From the NCBI GenBank assembly GCA_023430975.1, contig JAEYYB010000085.1, forward strand, positions 1-12,405: a DNA stretch of 12,405 nucleotides, in the 5' to 3' direction. Origin of the DNA: Bacillota bacterium (GTDB taxonomy: Bacteria > Bacillota > Clostridia > Acetivibrionales > DSM-2933). Below are positions 4,564 to 9,943 of this stretch, one piece after another; position 1 is the first letter of the stretch, and every line of letters begins with the position of its first letter. The position numbers were made by a program, and so were the translations under genes. The notes below the pieces were generated by a model that saw only the letters and a program-made list of their open reading frames with translations, had not been told where the DNA came from and did not search any database.

Positions 4564-7194
4564 TTATTTTTTACACTTTTTACAAAATTTTTGATTATTT
4601 TTTATTTTATCAGTTCTGTTTGAGCATTTTTCACAGATTATGTATTTCTTTGTGTTAATTAATAAATTTTTGACTATCTGTTCGCCAAAACATTCCCATA
4701 ACAACTTTTTAGATGTTTGTTCTTCTGAATCATATAGATGTTTGATTAATACATCAGTTACATAAGATTCTTTACCATATTCTAACAACTGTTTCCTTGC
4801 ATTTTGATATACTAATTGCATCTCTAGACCTTTATTTTCAACACTTTGCATCATTATTATATTTTTTTGTCTGTTCAATTCTTTGTGCTTTTGTATAAGT
4901 GCTTTGTCAAGCCTTATATTAGCATTAGTGAGCATCATCTTGTAGCTGAACTTGTAAGTATTAGTCTTAAACCTCATATTTTTACTCATATCCTCTATAT
5001 ATGCAGAGATTCGGTTTACACAGCTTTTGTTTTTTGGCAGTGTATTTTTCTTATCTTTTGCAAAACGGAAGAAATACGGAACATCATGATTGTAGAGATA
5101 TGCGTCAATTTCTTCAGGTATATCTGGCATGAATCCAGTTTTTGCATAATCAATCTGAAAATTATTAAGTGCTGTCAGAATCTTTATGTTTTTTTCATCT
5201 TCTTCTGTCACTTCGTCTTTATTCCATATTCTTGTAATCGCATTACTATATTTTCCAATGTTTGAATGGTCATAAGCATCCTTCAATCCTTTGAAAATAT
5301 TCCCAGCATTAATTTGTATTTTTCCCGCTTTTGCCATTTCATAATATAGAGGTACTATATCGTATCTTTTAACAGCTTGTATCATTGTTGTATCAGATGT
5401 TACAAGTGCTGTATCCCCATCAACATCAAACTGTAATACTTTGCTTATTAGGTCAAAACAAGAAGTATATATGCCATTTGTACAAAAATATTTTTGCCAT
5501 TCATGCTTCAATATATTTTTTCTGACACAATGTTCCCTGCTTAAATGAGGGTTTCTCAATATATCTAATTCTTGTTCATCTTCAAAAAGTTTGCAAGTAA
5601 CTTGTCCGTTTTTTAAAGCTCCTTTAACTTCAAGTTTTAAAAAATATTGCATCATAGCAACCACATCGGGCATGATGAAAGTATACTTTGAATTAATGTA
5701 TAGTTTTGCACTTTTAGCATCCTTTTTTAAATCTGCTATATTTTCTGTTAGTTTCTTCCTGCTCCAAGCATCGTTTAACAATTCCGGGTATAGTTCTACT
5801 GCTTTGCCTAAATTATCTTTATTACCCATTATTTTTTTTTGTAATTCAACGTCAGCATATGCATTTTTAATACTATCTATAGTTCTTTTGCATAATGTTT
5901 CAATCTCCAAGTCTGTTAAATCTAATGTTTGCAACAGCTGATAAGCTGTTCTTTTGTCTTCGAAATCCTTCAAATCCCTTTCAATATTACATATGCCAGC
6001 GGTGCAACCATACTTTTTGAAAGAATCTTGATATTCTTCCCATTTATAATACTGCCACATCTTAAACTGTGATTTGGTGAATATGATTTCAATATCATCT
6101 TTTAATAAGTCCCACTCTTTTCCATCAATATCTGTCACTATAGATTTTCCGTTTTCTTTACAAAACTGCTTGAAATCACATGGAATCAACAAACCTTTCA
6201 GCCACACACTTCTAAACTGAAAAGCTTTTTTAGAAAGTCGGGGCAAAATTAAACCCGCACCGTCAGAATGACAAATATTCACATCATCCTTTATTTCCCT
6301 TGTTATGTTCCATATAGTTGTATCTATATGGTCAACTAAACCACAAACAATAGATTCAAAATCATCTAGCACTATACATTTATCAATGTTAAATTTAGGA
6401 AAAGGTTGTGTACTTGTACCATACAGTATCTTGTAAGCAAGGTATTTGTTAATATTAACGCCTCCAAGTTTATTAATTTTTTCTTTTGTTAAACCACATG
6501 TAATAGTTAACTCATATTGCTGATATACTTTTTCTCTGATGAATACGACTTCTTTGTTTCTGGTTTGTCCAGCTGAAGCACTAAAAAATATATATTTTTC
6601 ACCATTTAGAAAAAAACCATCTTCTATTATTTGTTTTAATACACTATTAAACCTTACTTGAAGCACTATTAAATCTCTAGTAATTGTATTGGTTTTAATT
6701 CCGAGAAGCCTCGAAAGATTAGATTCCGCACATGTTATTAAGTTTTTAGTGCTCAATGCTTCACTATTCAATACTCTTATTTCTTTGTTATTGTCAATAC
6801 TTGTGAAAACTGCATCTGTAAGATTCATTATATTTTTATTAACTTGTTCGATTGCTTTTTTCATACGTTCTTTGTTTGACTTTGTATTAATTGGTGCTTT
6901 CTTTCTCATGTTGTACATTATTTTCAATTCTTTGTTTGTTCTTTTGTTGTTTAAAAGACTTTTTTCTTCATCCTTTAAAAGTTCGTTTGCGTTGATACTA
7001 TACATCATGTACATTTTTTTAGTTGATATAATAGTATCTGTAGAGGACATCTTTAAAGGTTGTTTTTTAGACTGCAAATATTCATATTCCCAAGCTGCAT
7101 CTTCATCTGTTTGCTCAATTTCCATATTTGTTGTGATAGACTCAAACATTTTTTCTATTTGTTCGTCCATAGTTTTTTTAATTTCTTTTTTCAT
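4564..7194 (-). CDS. single-subunit RNA polymerase, QDE-1/RDR/YonO-like
   Basis: An 876-residue protein; ATG 7192-7194 follows AAAGGAT. It is a nucleic-acid polymerase of the double-psi beta-barrel class, the family that links cellular RNA polymerase beta' with eukaryotic RNA-dependent RNA polymerases and phage SPbeta YonO. Motifs in the right order: FSASAGQTR (204-212), SDGAG (310-314), AFQFR...WLKGLL (324-336, as AFQIR..KG in RDR proteins), RNPHLSREHCVR (547-558, RDR has RNPCLHPGDVR), the catalytic DVDGD (D590, D592, D594) that holds magnesium, NIGKYSN (645-651) and DYAKTG (682-687). The last 25 residues form a C854/C857/C871/C874 zinc ribbon. The N-terminal 150 residues are lysine-rich helices. 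YonO is a DNA-dependent RNA polymerase that works without sigma; whether this enzyme uses DNA or RNA is unknown. It has its own leader and no visible strong sigma-A promoter. Family assignment is strong; no gene symbol is justified. Confidence 0.9.
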   Translation of the reverse strand: MKKEIKKTMDEQIEKMFESITTNMEIEQTDEDAAWEYEYLQSKKQPLKMSSTDTIISTKKMYMMYSINANELLKDEEKSLLNNKRTNKELKIMYNMRKKAPINTKSNKERMKKAIEQVNKNIMNLTDAVFTSIDNNKEIRVLNSEALSTKNLITCAESNLSRLLGIKTNTITRDLIVLQVRFNSVLKQIIEDGFFLNGEKYIFFSASAGQTRNKEVVFIREKVYQQYELTITCGLTKEKINKLGGVNINKYLAYKILYGTSTQPFPKFNIDKCIVLDDFESIVCGLVDHIDTTIWNITREIKDDVNICHSDGAGLILPRLSKKAFQFRSVWLKGLLIPCDFKQFCKENGKSIVTDIDGKEWDLLKDDIEIIFTKSQFKMWQYYKWEEYQDSFKKYGCTAGICNIERDLKDFEDKRTAYQLLQTLDLTDLEIETLCKRTIDSIKNAYADVELQKKIMGNKDNLGKAVELYPELLNDAWSRKKLTENIADLKKDAKSAKLYINSKYTFIMPDVVAMMQYFLKLEVKGALKNGQVTCKLFEDEQELDILRNPHLSREHCVRKNILKHEWQKYFCTNGIYTSCFDLISKVLQFDVDGDTALVTSDTTMIQAVKRYDIVPLYYEMAKAGKIQINAGNIFKGLKDAYDHSNIGKYSNAITRIWNKDEVTEEDEKNIKILTALNNFQIDYAKTGFMPDIPEEIDAYLYNHDVPYFFRFAKDKKNTLPKNKSCVNRISAYIEDMSKNMRFKTNTYKFSYKMMLTNANIRLDKALIQKHKELNRQKNIIMMQSVENKGLEMQLVYQNARKQLLEYGKESYVTDVLIKHLYDSEEQTSKKLLWECFGEQIVKNLLINTKKYIICEKCSNRTDKIKNNQKFCKKCKK

Positions 7195-7288
7195 GGCTTA
7201 CTATCCTTTCTTGCCTTTGTACTTTTATTAAGTACTTTTAAAAACGTTTAAATTTTTTGAGAAATGCGAAGAAGTTGAATTAAAACTG

Positions 7289-7317
7289 TTGACATTTTTG
7301 CGGATGTTCCGTATAAT
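7289..7317 (+). promoter_or_regulatory. consensus sigma-A promoter on the plus strand
   Basis: Perfect TTGACA (7289-7294), 17-nt spacer, perfect TATAAT (7312-7317). It points away from the polymerase gene, and no plus-strand gene follows before 8378, so it should make a short RNA or an antisense transcript. The -10 box lies inside the inverted repeat 7304-7334. Confidence 0.8.
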
Positions 7318-7334
7318 TTATTTATAAGGAACAT
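7304..7334. promoter_or_regulatory. operator-like inverted repeat over the promoter
   Basis: ATGTTCC (7304-7310) and GGAACAT (7328-7334) form a 7-bp inverted repeat with a 17-bp gap, straddling the TATAAT box and the transcription start. This is the usual position of a repressor site. It could also control leftward transcription into the polymerase gene. Confidence 0.5.
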
Positions 7335-7503
7335 TTACTATGATGGGTGATTTATAACTTTTTATAATTACACCTAATTATATTTTATCATGTTTAAAAA
7401 TACGATGCAAGTTATAATATTAAATATAGGTCTATAGTCCTACTAAAATAGGACTAATGGACTAGTTAAAGAGGGAATAAAATAACTATTTTATTCCCTC
7501 TTA
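7324..7503 (+). ncRNA. candidate small RNA from the 7289 promoter
   Basis: The consensus promoter would start RNA near 7324, and the strong 16-bp hairpin at 7469-7502 would end it, giving about 175 nt. Inside are a perfect 8-bp stem (TAGTCCTA 7435-7442 with TAGGACTA 7449-7456) and only a five-codon ORF, MMGDL at 7340-7357, with GGAAC upstream. No longer reading frame fits, so a regulatory RNA is the simplest reading; the last part is antisense to the end of 7501-7713. Existence of the RNA is inferred, not shown. Confidence 0.4.
7469..7502. terminator. bidirectional hairpin terminator
   Basis: AAGAGGGAATAAAATA pairs perfectly with TATTTTATTCCCTCTT across a two-base apex. It overlaps the stop codon of 7501-7713 on the minus strand and would also end the plus-strand transcript from 7289. 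The U-tails on both sides are short. Confidence 0.6.
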
Positions 7504-7713
7504 TTTGTGTTGACCTTCAACACGTTTTATAAAGTCTTTATTAAATTTCTCTAAATCATTACCGCTAATATATCCCTTGCCATATAAATATTCTAATATG
7601 CCTAGACCAATTAACATTCCAATATCAAATTTAGGTTCATTATTATTACTCTCTTCTATAGATACTATAGTATATCTATTTCTTAATTCCTCTGCTGTCT
7701 TAGCTCTTGGCAT
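7501..7713 (-). CDS. small hypothetical protein, SHOCT-like tail
   Basis: A 70-residue protein with ATG 7711-7713 and AAGGAG 7-8 nt upstream; the stop overlaps a terminator hairpin. The N-terminus is basic (MPRAKTAEELRNRY). Residues 28-66 (KFDIGMLIGLGILEYLYGKGYISGNDLEKFNKDF) contain a short hydrophobic helix followed by a 'L...GYI....LEKF' unit reminiscent of SHOCT-type oligomerisation helices; that likeness is loose. No catalytic motif is visible. It is 30 bp downstream of the zinc-ribbon gene 7744-8010 and is probably co-transcribed with it. Confidence 0.7.
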   Translation of the reverse strand: MPRAKTAEELRNRYTIVSIEESNNNEPKFDIGMLIGLGILEYLYGKGYISGNDLEKFNKDFIKRVEGQHK

Positions 7714-7743
7714 TTTGTTTACTCCTTCATTCTATCAACATTT

Positions 7744-8010
7744 TTATCTTTGCTTCTTACTATCGCTATAAGTAATAATTCTTGAGAAGTGATCTTCATC
7801 CTTTGGACAGAATACTCCATGTCCAGACCAATATTCCCTATCATCTGCCCAGGTAGATTTTCCCCAAGGAGTAATTTCAACAAGAATAGCTCCGCATTCA
7901 GGACACGGAACTTTCTCTCCTGCTGCTACTTTATCGCATATCTTATCTTTTTCAGCAATAAGTTTTAGTTTTTCTTCTAAACTAAGGTTCTTAAGATTTA
8001 TCTTGGACAC
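7744..8010 (-). CDS. small zinc-ribbon-like protein
   Basis: An 88-residue protein starting at GTG 8008-8010; a stop codon sits just upstream in frame and GAAGGGA lies about 9 nt before the GTG. The N-terminal helix (LSLEEKLKLIAEKDKICDKVAAGEK) leads into CPECG (36-40) and, about 30 residues later, CPKDEDH. These could form a C2-CxxxxxH or incomplete zinc ribbon: the second half has only one clear cysteine plus H74, so the ligand set is unusual. W49, W54 and W61 lie between them. First gene of the leftward array; the family is not recognised. It might be a small transcription- or nucleic-acid-binding factor. Confidence 0.7.
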   Translation of the reverse strand: MSKINLKNLSLEEKLKLIAEKDKICDKVAAGEKVPCPECGAILVEITPWGKSTWADDREYWSGHGVFCPKDEDHFSRIITYSDSKKQR

Positions 8011-8297
8011 GTTTTATCAATCCCTTCAAATTCACCATCATTATCATTAACTCTTCAGTATGTTTCCGGGTAACTCCGTTAAAACCACCTCAATAACATT
8101 GTATGACATAACAAGCCTAAATTCAATCAAATTTCGTGTTTATCCCAAATTATATCACCATTACTTTTATTAGATACTTTATCCCCTCATTATCTTTCAT
8201 TTTCTAAACACAACCTTTCGCCAGCAGGACTAATTGAGTACAAATTCTGATTAAGCTGTAAAATTACCCAATAATTATAATCTTCTTGCAGAAAATA

Positions 8298-8306
8298 TGA
8301 TATAAT
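8298..8306 (+). promoter_or_regulatory. extended -10 promoter for the 8378-9258 cassette
   Basis: TGATATAAT carries both the TGn extension and a perfect TATAAT (8301-8306). No good -35 is seen at 16-18 nt (TAATCT), which the extended -10 can make up for. Transcription would start near 8313, giving a leader of about 65 nt that includes the palindrome 8327-8339. Confidence 0.6.
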
Positions 8307-8326
8307 GTAGGAAATTATTATAATTT

Positions 8327-8339
8327 GTAACTTTGTTAC
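8327..8339. promoter_or_regulatory. operator-like palindrome, GTAAC-N3-GTTAC
   Basis: A perfect 5-bp dyad lies just downstream of the expected start of transcription. A near copy, GTAAC-N3-GTTAA, lies at 8070-8082 close to the opposite gene, so one dimeric repressor could control both directions. Confidence 0.4.
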
Positions 8340-8377
8340 CAATATTGTTAAACTGGATAATAATAGGGGGAAGATCA

Positions 8378-8818
8378 ATGGCTGTATTCGGAGCAGGAGC
8401 ATACTATGACGAAGATGTTACTATGGATTTTATTGAAAGAAAGTGCTTTTGTATTGGTCATGAGAAAGAAGATGCAAGTGCTTTATATGAAATGCTTAGG
8501 AGAATTAAAATTGGTGATATTGTTTATTTAAAATCGTTTAACCATGGTAAGAAGGGTGAATCAGGAAAATTATTCATAAAAGCTATTGGATTCGTTGTTG
8601 GTCAGGGTATAAAAAGCTTTACATTTCCAAAAAGTGACGATGATATGGGATATGGTAGAGAGGTAATGTGGGTAAAAAAATATGTAAATAGAGAAGATTG
8701 GATTGAAATTGAATTAGAACCAGAAGAAAGGGTTAATAATGTCTATGCAAATACCTTATATGAAGAGTATTCTGCAAGAATTATTAAGAAGATGATTAAA
8801 CTTATTATAAAAAAATAG
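8378..8818 (+). CDS. conserved hypothetical protein, possible EVE/PUA-like fold
   Basis: A 146-residue protein from ATG 8378-8380, preceded by GGGGGAAG. It begins MAVFGAGAYYDEDVTMDFIE and has GHEKEDASALYEMLRRIKIGDIVYLKSFN, then LFIKAIGFV, a layout I recall from a family of uncharacterised bacterial proteins starting MAVFGAG. The 'L..IKIGDIVYLKS...LFIKAIGFV' unit resembles the beta-barrel of EVE/PUA-type modified-base readers, where a small-molecule or modified nucleotide pocket is formed by such strands; this is inference, not a firm match. The C-terminus (IIKKMIKLIIKK) is basic. It is followed 48 bp later by a membrane protein gene on the same transcript, close to the attachment site, so an accessory or defence role is possible. 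Confidence 0.8.
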   Translation: MAVFGAGAYYDEDVTMDFIERKCFCIGHEKEDASALYEMLRRIKIGDIVYLKSFNHGKKGESGKLFIKAIGFVVGQGIKSFTFPKSDDDMGYGREVMWVKKYVNREDWIEIELEPEERVNNVYANTLYEEYSARIIKKMIKLIIKK

Positions 8819-8865
8819 GTTACTTATACTCTTTGGGAAGGTTTCTGAAAGTGGAGATATATAAT

Positions 8866-9258
8866 ATGAGGGGAAGATATTATTTAAAACATACTATAAA
8901 TCATATGGTAGATAATAGTCATAGGGCAAAGAAATCAAATGAGCATTACAAATCAATAATTAAACAGAATGCAATTGATTATTTAAGAAATTCCAAAGAT
9001 ACTACAGATAAAAAAGTCGCATATCTTAAAGGGTTAACACATGATGTTTATAGATATGGCACAAAATATAAATATAATTGTAATTTAAATAACTCCGATA
9101 TTCGTCAGATTATTTTGAAAGTGAATGATGATAAACTTTATTTTGCTTATTTTGGTTCAACTATACAAAAAGATACCACTCTCACATTATCAGATGTTGT
9201 AATATTTGTAGTTATTGTAGGTATACTTGCTTGGATTTTAAATTCATGTACCTCATAA
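8866..9258 (+). CDS. C-tail-anchored membrane protein, unknown
   Basis: A 130-residue protein; ATG 8866-8868 follows GTGGAG at about 9 nt. The frame is open from a TTG at 8833, but that start is less convincing. The N-terminus is histidine/arginine-rich (MRGRYYLKHTINHMVDNSHRAKK), followed by helices and a strand-rich part (QIILKVNDDKLYFAYFGS). Near the C-terminus a single hydrophobic segment (LSDVVIFVVIVGILAWIL) is followed by only four residues, NSCTS. That is tail-anchor topology: the soluble domain would stay in the cytoplasm. No family is recognised. With the sensor-like upstream gene it could be the membrane effector of a two-gene system; that is a hypothesis. Confidence 0.75.
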   Translation: MRGRYYLKHTINHMVDNSHRAKKSNEHYKSIIKQNAIDYLRNSKDTTDKKVAYLKGLTHDVYRYGTKYKYNCNLNNSDIRQIILKVNDDKLYFAYFGSTIQKDTTLTLSDVVIFVVIVGILAWILNSCTS

Positions 9259-9319
9259 TAGATGAATTTAGAAGAAAGTAAAAAGTGCTTTAGGAATTGA
9301 TTTGATACAATTTTAAGTG

Positions 9320-9376
9320 CATGAAGGAATTCATGTTGATTTATGTAAAAGAAATCATTAACAAGTTTCTTTACAT
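9320..9376. repeat. two inverted repeats beside the attachment site
   Basis: CATGAA/TTCATG (9320-9325 with 9330-9335), then ATGTAAAAGAAA with TTTCTTTACAT (9343-9354 with 9366-9376, one bulge). Neither has a U-run. Together with 9399-9453 they make the 250 bp before the tRNA fragment rich in dyads, as expected for integrase and excisionase arm sites. Confidence 0.4.
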
Positions 9377-9398
9377 ATGATAAAATTTAAATATAAAT

Positions 9399-9453
9399 AC
9401 GCACTGGATTCATTTAAAAAATGAAAGCTCAACAAAAAGAAATCCAGTGTTGC
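9399..9453. repeat. partial copy of the tRNA-Leu anticodon arm in an inverted repeat
   Basis: ACGCACTGGATTCA (9399-9412) matches 13 of 14 bases of the tRNA-Leu sequence at 9512-9525. Its inverted partner AATCCAGTG (9441-9449) pairs with CACTGGATT (9402-9410), and a nested TCATTT/AAATGA hairpin lies inside. It may be an integrase-binding site or a relic of an earlier attachment site. Confidence 0.5.
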
Positions 9454-9510
9454 TAAACAGATTTACGAACGGAAGAATGTTGAAAAATCAACGTTTAAAG
9501 GTATAAAAGT

Positions 9511-9576
9511 GACGCACTGGACTCAAAATCCAGCGATAGTGATATCATGTCGGTTCGAGTCCGACCTTCGGCACCA
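9511..9576 (+). pseudogene. 3' fragment of tRNA-Leu(CAA), integration site
   Basis: The sequence has the anticodon arm CTGGA-CTCAAAA-TCCAG (anticodon CAA), a long class-II variable arm, the T arm GTCGG-TTCGAGT-CCGAC, the 3' acceptor strand CTTCGGC, discriminator A and encoded CCA. The 5' acceptor strand and most of the D arm are missing: upstream of GACGC the DNA is unrelated. This is the fragment a tRNA-targeting integrase leaves or carries. The symmetric anticodon stem with its 7-nt loop is a well-known crossover site, so the core is probably at 9516-9532. The fragment cannot make a tRNA. Confidence 0.85.
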
Positions 9577-9578
9577 AG

Positions 9579-9609
9579 GGTTGTAATCTATAGGGTTACA
9601 GCCTTTTTT
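9579..9609 (+). terminator. intrinsic terminator behind the tRNA fragment
   Basis: GGTTGTAA (9579-9586) pairs with TTACAGCC (9596-9603, one G-U) and is followed by six T. It is placed as the natural terminator of the tRNA-Leu gene, so the homology to the original locus may extend past the tRNA. Confidence 0.8.
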
Positions 9610-9682
9610 ATTGCTCTTTTCATTACTCTGGATTTTTAATATGATAACACTAATCCATCGATATAAGGGAGATGTGTTTTTC

Positions 9683-9943
9683 ATGTCAAAAAAAAGAATT
9701 AAATTGCAGCAGGAACAGGAATCTATTTCAACATTTCAAGGGTTCAATAATTTTCTACAAAACTGTAAAATTAAGAACCTATCACAAGCAACAATTAAGG
9801 GTTACAAGCACCATTTTGTGAAGTTCCATCAATTCTATGGTGAAGATACTGACATTTCATTTCTTTCACAAAGTACTGTTAATGAATTTATCCTCTATCT
9901 TCAAGACAATCTTAATAATAGAACTTACGCAGAAACTTTATAA
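9683..9943 (+). pseudogene. tyrosine recombinase, N-terminal part (cut by IS)
   Basis: ATG 9683-9685 follows GGGAGA. The first 79 codons are integrase: a lysine-rich start, then the core-binding SAM-like domain (FQGFNNFLQNCKIKNLSQATIKGYKHHFVKFHQFYGE...FLSQSTVNEFILYLQDNLNN). At 9919/9920 the frame runs into the insertion sequence and stops seven codons later at 9941-9943. The rest of the gene resumes at 11361. Joined, the two parts give 315 residues, normal for phage and element integrases. The gene reads away from the tRNA-Leu fragment, the usual place for an integrase using that site. In its present state it cannot make a working enzyme. Confidence 0.85.
9911..9919. repeat. target-site duplication, left copy
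   Basis: CTTAATAAT here is repeated exactly at 11352-11360. It lies in the integrase codons for Leu-Asn-Asn. The duplication is 8 or 9 bp depending on which base is counted as the first of the IS. Confidence 0.85.

Larger units (their letters stand above)
8011..8377. other. 367-bp divergent control region
   Basis: This region separates the leftward array from the plus-strand cassette. It holds two similar palindromes, GTAACTCCGTTAA (8070-8082) and GTAACTTTGTTAC (8327-8339), and the promoter of the right-hand cassette. On the minus strand, 8190-8297 reads a tail ending SISPAGERLCLENER, like the wing of a winged-helix protein, possibly a gene remnant. Nothing else is clear. Confidence 0.5.

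Noticed and set aside
4564..7194. Reading the 876-aa protein as a DNA polymerase or primase of a phage replication module
   Set aside because: The DVDGD motif with RNPH...VR and YAKTG fits the double-psi beta-barrel RNA polymerases; no palm-domain YxDT or primase motif is present.
6689..7231. Plus-strand 180-codon ORF opposite the polymerase gene
   Set aside because: Low-complexity hydrophobic translation of a lysine-rich coding strand, with no ribosome binding site; a shadow frame. The same holds for 4846-5265 and 5591-5941.
8190..8402. Minus-strand 70-codon ORF across the cassette promoter
   Set aside because: It overlaps the start and ribosome binding site of 8378-8818 and has no site of its own; only its last 35 residues look protein-like, so at most it is a remnant.
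9481..9576. Complete tRNA-Leu gene
   Set aside because: No 5' acceptor strand pairs with the 3' CTTCGGC, and the D arm is missing apart from its last bases.
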